From contig CAXXPQ010000001.1 of the NCBI GenBank assembly GCA_963668655.2, positions 372,001-436,000 on the forward strand: a stretch of DNA of 64,000 nucleotides. Reading direction: 5' to 3'. This DNA comes from G963668655 sp963668655 (GTDB taxonomy: Bacteria; Myxococcota_A; SURF-8). Positions 15,241-23,207 of the stretch are shown piece by piece. Below the pieces are notes generated by a model. It made no database searches. It worked only from the letters and a program-made list of their open reading frames with translations, and was not told where the DNA came from. Every line of letters starts with the position of its first letter. Within the stretch, counting starts at the first letter, position 1. The translations under genes were made by a program, and so were the position numbers.

Positions 15241-16844
15241 TGATTCCGGCGGGATCCCGGGCGGACCGGAGAGATCGTCGGCGGACGAGCGTTCATCCGC
15301 GGGCGTCGGCGTTTCTTTGCGTCTTTCTTCCGATGTTTCTTTTCGTCTTCGGGCCGTTCACGGTTCGGGCCGCTTCCGACCGGGCAGGCGTTCCGCCGGA
15401 AGAGAAGACCCTTTCCACCGCGAAATCCGGCGATTTTTCGGAAGGCTCTACGCTTTCTGAACTTCCCGGGTTGGGAGAGACGCTGTATTTCGGGCTGTAT
15501 TTCCAGGGCCGCAAGGTGGGCTGGATGAGCCAGGCGTTGACGAAGGTTCCGGAAGGTTTCGTGCAGACGTCCGTCACCGATTTCTCCCTTGTCGTGGCGG
15601 GGATGACCACGCGCATGACCACCACCGACAGCCGGGTCTACGATGCCGAAAGCGGCGATCTGACCCGTTTCCGCTTCGCCATGGACGGCGCCACGGGTTC
15701 CCTGAAGGTGCGGGGCCGGGTGGAGGGTGCGGACATGCTCTTGCACACCGAGTCCGGCGGGCGGGAGTTTGACGAGCGGGCGCCCTTTCCGGGCGAGAAT
15801 CTTTTGGAGAATCTCTCGGTGGAGCGGCGCATCGTATCCGGAAAGGTCGAGGTGGGCGACGAGTTCAAAACGGCGACCTGGGATCCCTCGCTGAAAAAGG
15901 CCCTGGAAGTCCGAAGCCGGGTGGCGGCGGTGGAGAATCGCTCCGTTTACGGCGTGGAGACGCGGCTGGTGCGGGTGGACGGGCGCATGGAAAGCCTGGG
16001 GCTTCCCATCGTCAGCTGGTACGACGGCCGTGGGCGGCTGATGGAAACCCTGGTGGCGGGCATGCTGAAGGCGCGCCTGGAGGACGAGGAGACCGCGCGC
16101 TCCGGGCGCAGCGTGGCGGATTTTCTGGAAAGCAGCCGGGTGCCCGTCCCCCGGCCGCTGACGGACCCGCAGAAAGCGGCGGTGATGGTGGCGGAACTGG
16201 AGGGCGTTCCCGAGAATCTGGCGATCGACGACGAACGCCAGCGCTGGACGACGCTTCCCTCCGGCTCGCGGCGGGTGACGGTGACCCTTCCTCCGGTGGA
16301 CCCGGCCCGCACGCCCGCGTCGGGAACCATCGATCCGCGTCCCTTCGTGGAGGAACTGGACGACACGCCCCGGGTTCAGAAAAACGATCCGGCCGTCCGA
16401 AAAGTGGCTTTCGATCTGCGGAAATCCGCCGGGCGGACCACCGGAGAACTGGCCCGGGCCTTGAACGACTGGGTGTTTCGCAACCTGAAAAAGACCTATA
16501 CGCCCACCTTTTCCAATGCCTCGGAAGCCATGAAGACCCGGGAGGGCGATTGCGGCGAGCACGCCGTTCTCTTGGCGGCGCTCTGCCGGGCGGTGGATAT
16601 TCCGGCCCGGGAGGTGGCGGGGCTGATCTACGCGCCGAAACAGAAGGCGTTCTATTACCATGCCTGGACGGAAGTCTGGATCGGATCCTGGGTGGCGGCG
16701 GATCCGTCCTGGGGCCAGTTTCCGGCCGACGTGACGCACGTCGCCTTCGCCAAGGGCGGCGTCTCGGAGCAGGTGCGGGTGGTGACGCTGGTGGCGAATC
16801 TGAAAATTCTTTCCGCCCGGACGATGTCCTCGGAACCCCGGTGA
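15240..16844 (+). CDS. Exported transglutaminase-like cysteine protease-fold protein
   Basis: A protein of 534 residues. The N-terminus is basic, then a hydrophobic signal segment (FLCVFLPMFLFVF) ending near VRAAS. A region of about 300 residues with beta-rich character follows. The C-terminal third is a transglutaminase core with a full Cys-His-Asp triad: C in REGDCGEHAVLLAALCR, H in YYHAWTEVWI and D in VAADPSWGQ. It is probably periplasmic and could cleave or crosslink peptide bonds; the substrate is unknown. The ATG shares its A with the stop of the HIT gene, so it is translated by coupling. The functional link to HIT is not obvious. Confidence 0.85.
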   Translation: MIPAGSRADRRDRRRTSVHPRASAFLCVFLPMFLFVFGPFTVRAASDRAGVPPEEKTLSTAKSGDFSEGSTLSELPGLGETLYFGLYFQGRKVGWMSQALTKVPEGFVQTSVTDFSLVVAGMTTRMTTTDSRVYDAESGDLTRFRFAMDGATGSLKVRGRVEGADMLLHTESGGREFDERAPFPGENLLENLSVERRIVSGKVEVGDEFKTATWDPSLKKALEVRSRVAAVENRSVYGVETRLVRVDGRMESLGLPIVSWYDGRGRLMETLVAGMLKARLEDEETARSGRSVADFLESSRVPVPRPLTDPQKAAVMVAELEGVPENLAIDDERQRWTTLPSGSRRVTVTLPPVDPARTPASGTIDPRPFVEELDDTPRVQKNDPAVRKVAFDLRKSAGRTTGELARALNDWVFRNLKKTYTPTFSNASEAMKTREGDCGEHAVLLAALCRAVDIPAREVAGLIYAPKQKAFYYHAWTEVWIGSWVAADPSWGQFPADVTHVAFAKGGVSEQVRVVTLVANLKILSARTMSSEPR

Positions 16845-16862
16845 GGAACCGGTCGTTTTGCG

Positions 16863-16891
16863 TTGACAATCCGTCCGTCCTGGGCTTGAAT
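16863..16891 (+). promoter_or_regulatory. Promoter of the ACT-ACT regulator
   Basis: Perfect TTGACA at 16863-16868, 17 bases, TTGAAT at 16886-16891. The leader before the ATG at 16940 is about 42 bases. Confidence 0.55.
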
Positions 16892-16939
16892 GAAGGCATC
16901 GAGAAAGAGGCGACGGACAACTTGCGGGAGCCAGAAACC

Positions 16940-17470
16940 ATGAAGCAATACCGGATTCTTTTCGCCATCGCCGAGGACCAGCCGGGCATCGTCCACGAGG
17001 TGTCCGCCTATCTGAAAAACCGGGGAGCCAATATCGAGGACAGCCGCATGGCCGCCATGGGCGGGCGTTTCACGGCCACGGTATTGTTTTCCGGACCTGC
17101 GGACAGCATCGCTCTCGTCCTCGACGAACGGGGCGACCTGGAAGCCACCGGGAAGGCCGTCTCCTTTCACGAGGCCGACGACCCCGCCAACGTCAAGCCG
17201 GTGGGCCGCATTCCTCTGCGGATCCGGGTGCAGGCGCTGGATAACGCGGGCATCGTCAATTCCGTGGTGGACGTGCTTTACCGCCACCAGGTGAACGTGG
17301 AGTCCATGGACACCCACGTCAGTCCCGCGCCCTTTTACGGCGGGCCGATTTTTCACCTGGATCTTCTGGCCGGCGTCCCGGCGGAGCGTTCCATCATGGA
17401 AATCAAGGAGGAACTGGAACGCCTGGCGCGGCGGGAAAATCTGGACATGAGCTTTCCCATCAAGGATTAG
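16940..17470 (+). CDS. Tandem ACT-domain protein, GcvR-like
   Basis: A protein of 176 residues made of two ACT domains. The first begins YRILFAIAEDQPGIVHEVS, with the characteristic DxPGI-type turn. The second has RIRVQALDNAGIVNSVVDVL. This double-ACT arrangement is that of GcvR (glycine cleavage repressor accessory) and related amino-acid-sensing proteins. It probably binds an amino acid in the cytoplasm; the target is unknown because no gcv genes are nearby. The start was chosen at the MKQYR ATG, which lies downstream of a TTGACA promoter; longer open frames upstream belong to the previous gene's shadow. Confidence 0.85.
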   Translation: MKQYRILFAIAEDQPGIVHEVSAYLKNRGANIEDSRMAAMGGRFTATVLFSGPADSIALVLDERGDLEATGKAVSFHEADDPANVKPVGRIPLRIRVQALDNAGIVNSVVDVLYRHQVNVESMDTHVSPAPFYGGPIFHLDLLAGVPAERSIMEIKEELERLARRENLDMSFPIKD

Positions 17471-17497
17471 CGCGTTCGGAATCGAAGGGGGGATGCA

Positions 17498-17686
17498 TCA
17501 GTGCAGGCGGCGTTTTCTTCTGCCGTCCATGTCCATGCCGTCTTCCGAGATCTCGTCCTCTTCCGTTGGATCGACCAGCCAGCCGTAAAGATCGGCTTCC
17601 TTGCAGCGCTTCGAGCAGAAGGGCCGGTGAGGATTTTCCGGCGTGTATTCCAGAGCCTTGCCGCAACGGGGACAGATCGTTTTCAT
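17498..17686 (-). CDS. yacG: DNA gyrase inhibitor YacG
   Basis: A protein of 62 residues, the usual YacG size. Zinc ligands are C-PRC and C-SKRC in the pattern CPRCGKALEY, then FCSKRCKEADLYGWL. YacG binds GyrB and inhibits gyrase in E. coli. The C-terminal tail is charged and flexible. The start overlaps the stop of the Clp gene by 4 bases (ATGA), so it is translationally coupled to it. Confidence 0.9.
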   Translation of the reverse strand: MKTICPRCGKALEYTPENPHRPFCSKRCKEADLYGWLVDPTEEDEISEDGMDMDGRRKRRLH

Positions 17687-20076
17687 GGACGCTCTCCCAG
17701 CGCAGGCGCTTCGATTTCGAACCGGAACCGACCGCCCGCTTCCGGTTCGATGCGGACGGTCTGGCCGCGCTGAAATTCCCCCTTCAGAATGAGGGAAGCC
17801 AGCGGTCCCTCGATACGGCTCTGGATGGCGCGCCGCATGGGCCGCGCGCCGTAGCGGGGATCGTAACCGCCGGCGTCGGCCAGGGCGTCGAATACATCGT
17901 CTGCGAAGGAGAGCCGGATGTCCTTTTCCCGATAGAGCCGTCCCGCGCTGGCCTCCAGAAGCAGCCGCGCCACCCGGCGCACTTCGTCCCGGGTGAGTCG
18001 GGAAAACACGATCTTCTCGTCGATACGGTTGAAGAATTCCGGCGCGAAGGCGGCCTTTACGGCCTCGATCACCTTATCCGTCCGCCAGTCCGCTTTTTCG
18101 TCGCCGTCCCCGAATCCGAAACTCCGGCGTTCCTTATCGAAAACCCGGCTGCCCAGGTTGCTGGTCATGATGACGATGGCGTGGGTGAAATCCGCCGGAC
18201 GGCCCAGGTTGTCCGTCAGCCGTCCTTCGTCCAGAAGCTGGAGCAGAAGCTGATGCACGTCGGCGTGGGCCTTTTCGATCTCGTCGAAAAGCACGATCTG
18301 GAAGGGTTTGCGGCGAATGGCGTCCGTGAGCGCCCCGCCTTCCTGGTAGCCCACGTAGCCGGGGGGCGCGCCGATCAGCTTGGCCACGCTGTGGGATTCC
18401 GAGAATTCGCTCATGTCGAAGCGGATCAGGGAGTCCCGGTTGCCGAACAGCTCGTCCGCCAGCGCCCGGGCGATTTCCGTCTTGCCCACGCCGGTGGGGC
18501 CCACGAACAGAAACGTCCCCGTGGGTCGCTCTCCGGAAAAGCCCGCCACGTTGCGGCGCAGGCTTTCGGCGATGCGGGCGAGCACCTCGCCGTGGCCCAC
18601 GATGCGCTTCGACAGGCGCGCCTCCAGGTTCAGATAGCGTTCCGCCTCGTCGGTGACGAGCTGATCCACCGGAACGGCGGTGATCTGGGAGACCACCTCG
18701 GCCACCAGGCGCTCGTCCACCGTGTCTTGTCCGGCCCGGCGCGCCCGGGAACCGGCCAGATCCAGTACGGTCAGAGCCTTGTCCGGCTGGTGACGCTCGC
18801 GCATGTAGCGATCCGTCAGCCGCACGGCGGTCTTCAGCGCTTCGTCGGTGAACGCCGCCCCGTGGTGGGATTCGTAGCGTTCCTTCACCTTGTCCAGGAT
18901 GCGCAGGCTGTCCCGCTCGCCGGGTTCCTCGATTTCGATGACGTGGAAGCGGCGCGAAAAGGCCGGATCCTTCTGGATGGTCTTGCGGTATTCCTCCGTG
19001 GTGGTCGCGCCGATGCAGGGGAAATCCCCGGCGGCCAGGGCCTGCTTCAACTCCTGGGCGATTTCCTGGGAGCCGTCCGCCGACCCCTGGAAAAGCTGGT
19101 GAATCTCGTCCAGGAAGACCACCGCCGCGCCTTCCGCGTTGGCGACTTCCGTCCGCAGCGCCTCGATGCGCTCCGAGAACGAGCCGCGCATGTGGGTGTC
19201 CTTCAGCATGCGGGCCGGTTCCAGCTTGAAAATGCGGCGACCCTCCATGCCCGGCGCGGATTCCGGCCGGTGGGCCATCAGCCAGGCCAGGCCCTCCACC
19301 AGGGCCGTCTTGCCCACGCCCGGCGGTCCGATGACGAGCGGATTGTTGGCCTTGCGCTTGTTGAGCACGTCCACCAGTTCCAGAAGCTCCCGCTCGCGGC
19401 CCTCGATGGCCTCCAATTCGCCGTTTCGCGCCCGGGCCATCAGATCCGTGGCCACCCGGGGAAGGACGTTGTATTGCGGGTCCGGAGATGCGCCAAGCGA
19501 CGCCCGGGGCGACGCCGGAGCCGGAGCGGCGAATCCGGACGGATCGTGGGTCACCGTCTGTCGGCGCGGGGCGGGCTTCCAGGCATCGGGTTGCGGCTGG
19601 CCGGACGGCTGGCTGTTTTCGATCTCCCGGGCGCGGCGGGAGTGCTTGTCGAACAGGTCGGTATAACGCCGGGGCATGGCGTCCACCAGTAAAGACACCG
19701 CCCGGTTGCGCAGGGCGGCCGTGGGGACTCCGGCGCGTTCCATCAGGCGGAACGCCAATGTCTTCCGATGTCGGCACAGGGCAACCACGAGATGCAGACA
19801 GTTGACTTCCGGGCTGCGGTACTTGCCCGCCACGTCCTCGGCCACTTCCATCAGGTCGTCGGTGACGCTCTCCGGCTCCCGCTCGGCGCGGTTCAGATAG
19901 GGAATCAGAGATTGTTCGTTCCAGCCTTCCTCCGCAAGGAGCATGCCGCCGGAATTGTCCAGCATGAACAGGGCGAAGAGCAGGTGAAGGCTGTTGAACT
20001 CCTCTTCCAACTGCTCGCCGGAGTCCAGGGCCTCTTCGATCACGTATTTCAGTTCCAGGCTGTACGGGCGCGACAT
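17683..20076 (-). CDS. clpA: Clp-family AAA+ unfoldase (ClpA/ClpC type)
   Basis: A protein of 797 residues. An N-domain of about 150 residues and a Pro-rich linker are followed by two AAA modules. Walker A1 is GPPGVGKT (about 250) and Walker A2 is GPTGVGKT (about 525), with FLDEIHQLF and LFDEIEKAH as Walker B regions. The long ClpB-type middle coiled coil is absent. A loop with SFGFGDGD near residue 652 sits where ClpA has IGL and ClpC has VGF, so it probably docks to ClpP. It unfolds proteins in the cytoplasm for degradation. Neither clpP nor clpS is nearby. A perfect TATAAT promoter and a +1-centred dyad lie upstream, and yacG is coupled behind it. Confidence 0.93.
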   Translation of the reverse strand: MSRPYSLELKYVIEEALDSGEQLEEEFNSLHLLFALFMLDNSGGMLLAEEGWNEQSLIPYLNRAEREPESVTDDLMEVAEDVAGKYRSPEVNCLHLVVALCRHRKTLAFRLMERAGVPTAALRNRAVSLLVDAMPRRYTDLFDKHSRRAREIENSQPSGQPQPDAWKPAPRRQTVTHDPSGFAAPAPASPRASLGASPDPQYNVLPRVATDLMARARNGELEAIEGRERELLELVDVLNKRKANNPLVIGPPGVGKTALVEGLAWLMAHRPESAPGMEGRRIFKLEPARMLKDTHMRGSFSERIEALRTEVANAEGAAVVFLDEIHQLFQGSADGSQEIAQELKQALAAGDFPCIGATTTEEYRKTIQKDPAFSRRFHVIEIEEPGERDSLRILDKVKERYESHHGAAFTDEALKTAVRLTDRYMRERHQPDKALTVLDLAGSRARRAGQDTVDERLVAEVVSQITAVPVDQLVTDEAERYLNLEARLSKRIVGHGEVLARIAESLRRNVAGFSGERPTGTFLFVGPTGVGKTEIARALADELFGNRDSLIRFDMSEFSESHSVAKLIGAPPGYVGYQEGGALTDAIRRKPFQIVLFDEIEKAHADVHQLLLQLLDEGRLTDNLGRPADFTHAIVIMTSNLGSRVFDKERRSFGFGDGDEKADWRTDKVIEAVKAAFAPEFFNRIDEKIVFSRLTRDEVRRVARLLLEASAGRLYREKDIRLSFADDVFDALADAGGYDPRYGARPMRRAIQSRIEGPLASLILKGEFQRGQTVRIEPEAGGRFRFEIEAPALGERP

Positions 20077-20116
20077 GGGATTCCTGATTTTGTGGATGCC
20101 GAAGGATTCGGGATCT

Positions 20117-20159
20117 TTACATTCATTGTAATTATAGCAGCCGGACGCCCGCGGGTCAA
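20117..20159 (-). promoter_or_regulatory. clpA-yacG promoter with a dyad at the start point
   Basis: Minus strand: TTGACC (20159-20154), 17 bases, perfect TATAAT (20136-20131). The predicted start is near 20124. This is the centre of an inverted repeat TTACA-TTCAT-TGTAA at 20117-20131, so a repressor bound there would block initiation. The dyad matches neither CIRCE nor a CtsR box. Confidence 0.75.
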
Positions 20160-20259
20160 GAACGTCGTTTCGCGTGTGAAAAAGATGGGATGGAGAGGCG
20201 AATCCGGGATACGGGGGTTCTCCCGGCGCCGGGGACGGCGCTGCCTCGTTCCTCCGATC

Positions 20260-21258
20260 TCAGCGACCGGCGGGAAGCGCCACGCGCGCCAGCACGAAAT
20301 GATGGTCGCTTTCTCCCCGGGAGTCCAGCACCCTCGTTTCCAGCACCCGTGCTCCGTTCCCGGCGAAAATCTGATCGATGGCCGCCCTCGGACGCGCCGC
20401 CGGATAGGTGGGGACGCGGTTGAGCGAATCGGGCGAAAATCCCGGGATCGGACTCCAGAACGAAGGGGCGTCCCCTTCGGCGGGTCGCCAGTCGTGCAGT
20501 TTCGACAGCCGGGCCGTTTCCTCCGGATCGCCCGCCGTCGGCCAGACGGCCGGGTGGTTGAAATCTCCGCCCAGGATGAACGGTCCCCGCAATTCCCCGG
20601 CGATAGCGGCCAGTTGCCGCCTCCGCGCCTCCGCGCTCTGAAAGTCCAGGTGCGTTCCGACGAAAAGCAGCGAACCCGAACCTCCGCGAGGCGACTCCGC
20701 CAGAATCATCGCGCGATCCTCGCGCCAGGCCGCCTGCGAAGCGTTCGCGGCGGGCAGCATCTTCACTTGGGTCAAACGCGGCTTGAGGCGGCAGAGCAGG
20801 GCGAGGCCGTAGCGGCAATCCTTCAGAACGTCCGGAAGTTTTCCGGTGTGACCCGTGGTATCGAACGTCACCGCCGGAACCGGATGCATGGAAAGTTTTT
20901 CGGCCAGATACGCGCCCTGGTCGATGTAGCCGCTGCGCCGGGAGGCGAAATCCACTTCCTGCAAAAAGATCAGGTCCGGATCGTGCTCGCGCAAGAGGAC
21001 CGCGATGCGGTCCAGCGAAGCGCGGATGCGCGCGGCGGGAAGCCCCTCCGCAGGCATGGGAGGGACGCCCGCCGCCACGTGAATGTTGGCCGTAATGACC
21101 GTCAGCACGACGGGAGGCGAGGGCATTTCATTCGGATTCGCGGAATTTTCAGCCCCATTGGCGGGGTTTGTTTCGCTTTTGCCCTCGCCGGTCCCGCCCG
21201 TCGATGAAAGGCCGAAGAAAAACGCCAAAAGGCCCGCAACGATCACGATCGTTCTCAC
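20260..21258 (-). CDS. Endonuclease/exonuclease/phosphatase-family protein, exported or membrane-anchored
   Basis: A protein of 332 residues. The N-terminal hydrophobic segment (TIVIVAGLLAFFFGL) suggests export or a membrane anchor. All catalytic motifs of the EEP fold are present: TANIHV, FLQEVD, VGTHLDF, GGDFNH and SDHHF. The fold cleaves phosphodiester or phosphate ester bonds using Mg2+; the substrate may be nucleic acid, a lipid or a sugar phosphate, and cannot be told from sequence. Its start overlaps the upstream lipoprotein gene by 4 bases (ATGA). Confidence 0.88.
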   Translation of the reverse strand: MRTIVIVAGLLAFFFGLSSTGGTGEGKSETNPANGAENSANPNEMPSPPVVLTVITANIHVAAGVPPMPAEGLPAARIRASLDRIAVLLREHDPDLIFLQEVDFASRRSGYIDQGAYLAEKLSMHPVPAVTFDTTGHTGKLPDVLKDCRYGLALLCRLKPRLTQVKMLPAANASQAAWREDRAMILAESPRGGSGSLLFVGTHLDFQSAEARRRQLAAIAGELRGPFILGGDFNHPAVWPTAGDPEETARLSKLHDWRPAEGDAPSFWSPIPGFSPDSLNRVPTYPAARPRAAIDQIFAGNGARVLETRVLDSRGESDHHFVLARVALPAGR

Positions 21259-22835
21259 GGCGTCCGGTCTTCCGTTTTCGCTCCGCTATCCGCAGGGGGC
21301 GCGTCTCCCAGTTTCCACGGAACGTCCGGCCGACGAATCTCGCTCCAGTAGTCGTCGTCGGGGCCGCGATGCTGATAGCCTCGCACCGTCCAGAGTTCGT
21401 CCTTCACTTTGCGATGGGCGATGAACGCCCGGTGGGCGTTGGGAACCCAGACGATCTTCACCTCGTGATTCTTCAGTTCGAAGAACTTCACCAGGCGGTA
21501 GGAGGAAAAGGCGTCCGCCCGTTCCAGCACCGCCAGCGATCCGCCCTGCAACCGAACAATGACTTCCTCCTCACCGTCTTTGGAAAGTTGCGTTCGCCAG
21601 AGCAGGCGCACCTGTTTCGGCCGGGCGGCCTTTTCCTTGTTGATCTCCCGCGCCACGTCGAAGTACGGGTGGGCGCGTTCGTGGCGCTTTTTCAGCGGCA
21701 GCCAGCCGTTGCCCCAGGAGCCGAAGATCAGCGGGCGTTCGGGATCGGCCAGGGAAACCTCCAGGGCGGGGCGGTTCGCTTCCAACGTCAGCCGCAGGAT
21801 ATCGCCCTCCCGTTCCCAGCGTCCGGCGCCGATGGGGTTCTCTTTTTTTGGGGAAAACAGCTCCGCCGCTCCGCTTTCGTAGAAACAGGCCATGCGTCCG
21901 TCCCGGTTTTCGTAGCAGACGGTGCGTTTCGGATCCGCCGGAGGCAGGGCCGGAATCTCCCGCACCAGCCGCCGCAGTTCGTTGGGATCCGGCGTGACCA
22001 GCCCGATGCGATCCGGGGGAATGGGCGCAACGGTGGGGTCCAGTTCCGGCGTGAGAATCGTCAGTTCCAGTTCCAGAAGGTCGCCCGCCCGGGCGTTCGG
22101 GCGTTCGGGAACCTGGAAGGGAAACAGGTTGGAGGGGCGTTCGGCGTCCAGGCGGAACTCCCGCTCGAAGACGAGTTTCGGACCGGCGGTCTCGGTTTCG
22201 GGTTCCGGAGAGGTCGGGACGTTCTCGTGTTCCGGAGACTTCGGCGGCGGGGCGGTTGCTCCGGGATTATCCTCTTTCGGAGGTTCCGTCCCGGGGGGTT
22301 CGGCTCCGGGATTTTCGCCCGAATCCGCCGTCCGAAGCCGTTTCCAGTCCGCGCCGAAAGCCTCCGGGACGCCGACGCGCAGCGCCGCCCGCACCCGGCG
22401 GATGGTCCGGCCGACCCGGCCTTCGATTTTCGCCGGAGCGTCCTGCTTTCCGATCCACAGGCCGTTGATCTCCGTCAGGTCGTCGGCCAATCGCACGGCG
22501 TATCGCACCCGCCGGATGGAGCGGTCCCCGGGGCGTTCGCCCACGGAGCCTTTGGGGTCGGGCAGCACGCCGGGGGTCGGCTCCCGTTCCACTTGCATGG
22601 CCGGAAAGGTCAGGATTCGACGGTTTTCCCCGATCTTTTCCGGCGATGGATGCAGTACGGCCGCTCCCGTTCCGACGGTCGGTTTTTCGGCGGAAGGTTG
22701 CGTTCCCATCCCGTCCCGACCCGTTTCGGATGCTTTCTCCGGTTTGTCCTTCTGGCAGGACAGGGGTGAAGCCGCCGCCCAGAGGATCAGCAGTCCCAGG
22801 CAAAGGCCCGAAAACAATCGTTTCTTCCAGATCAT
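21255..22835 (-). CDS. Hypothetical lipoprotein
   Basis: A protein of 526 residues with a signal peptide ending AAASPLSCQKD, a probable lipobox. Low-complexity Pro/Glu/Thr-rich linkers (residues about 30-75 and 165-215) separate less repetitive segments. The C-terminal 250 residues look globular. No family was recognised. It is co-transcribed with the EEP gene (4-base overlap), so both may act in the envelope on the same target. A ribosome site GGAG and a minus-strand promoter precede it. Confidence 0.8.
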   Translation of the reverse strand: MIWKKRLFSGLCLGLLILWAAASPLSCQKDKPEKASETGRDGMGTQPSAEKPTVGTGAAVLHPSPEKIGENRRILTFPAMQVEREPTPGVLPDPKGSVGERPGDRSIRRVRYAVRLADDLTEINGLWIGKQDAPAKIEGRVGRTIRRVRAALRVGVPEAFGADWKRLRTADSGENPGAEPPGTEPPKEDNPGATAPPPKSPEHENVPTSPEPETETAGPKLVFEREFRLDAERPSNLFPFQVPERPNARAGDLLELELTILTPELDPTVAPIPPDRIGLVTPDPNELRRLVREIPALPPADPKRTVCYENRDGRMACFYESGAAELFSPKKENPIGAGRWEREGDILRLTLEANRPALEVSLADPERPLIFGSWGNGWLPLKKRHERAHPYFDVAREINKEKAARPKQVRLLWRTQLSKDGEEEVIVRLQGGSLAVLERADAFSSYRLVKFFELKNHEVKIVWVPNAHRAFIAHRKVKDELWTVRGYQHRGPDDDYWSEIRRPDVPWKLGDAPPADSGAKTEDRTP

Positions 22836-22901
22836 GACGCATCTCCATGCATGAGGTGTCTCGCAATCCTTCCGTTCGGTTCCCGGCTTTTCGTGTCTTT
22901 C

Positions 22902-22930
22902 TGTTTACCACAACCTCGCCCGGATGGCAA
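22902..22930 (-). promoter_or_regulatory. Promoter of the lipoprotein-EEP operon (minus strand)
   Basis: Minus strand: TTGCCA (22930-22925), 17 bases, TAAACA (22907-22902). It gives a leader of about 60 bases. It is divergent from the selC promoter. Confidence 0.5.
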
Positions 22931-22996
22931 CGCTTGCGCTTGGGCGTTCGAGGGACGTTCCCTTGCGTCCGCCTTGCGGGGAAACAGGAAAAACAG

Positions 22997-23025
22997 TTGC
23001 GAAAACGGTCCGCCGGTCGTAGAAT
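22997..23025 (+). promoter_or_regulatory. Promoter of selC
   Basis: TTGCGA at 22997-23002, 17 bases, TAGAAT at 23020-23025. The predicted start near 23032 leaves only about 10 bases before the tRNA 5' end. Confidence 0.7.
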
Positions 23026-23041
23026 CTTTTCGGATCGATAC

Positions 23042-23139
23042 GGGAATGGAGGCGTACCTGGTGGGCGCCGCGGACTTCAAATCCGTTGTGGGGCGTGAAT
23101 AGCGTCCCGGGTGGGTTCAATTCCCACACATTCCCGCCA
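23042..23139 (+). tRNA. selC: tRNA-Sec (anticodon UCA)
   Basis: A 98-base tRNA with encoded CCA. The acceptor stem GGGAATG pairs with CATTCCC. The anticodon stem CGGA/TCCG encloses the loop CTTCAAA with UCA at 23077-23079. The long variable arm has a 6-base stem (GGGGCG with CGTCCC, one G-U), and the T arm is GTGGG-TTCAATT-CCCAC. The discriminator is G73. These are the traits of selenocysteine tRNA, which is charged with Ser and converted by SelA. It is followed by its own terminator and by selA and selB, which confirms the call. Confidence 0.97.
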
Positions 23140-23148
23140 CGTCACTTC

Positions 23149-23176
23149 CGGCGCGGGGCGACCCGCGCCGTTTTTT
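23149..23176 (+). terminator. selC terminator
   Basis: A perfect 9-base stem (CGGCGCGGG with CCCGCGCCG) closed by a GCGA tetraloop and followed by six T. It lies 9 bases after the tRNA and 31 bases before selA, so selA translation depends on readthrough or a further promoter. Confidence 0.9.
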
Positions 23177-23207
23177 CGAATTTCCGGAACGACGAACGCG
23201 GAGGCCC

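Noticed and set aside
17566..19692. 708-codon plus-strand frame
   Set aside because: Antisense shadow of the Clp unfoldase gene.
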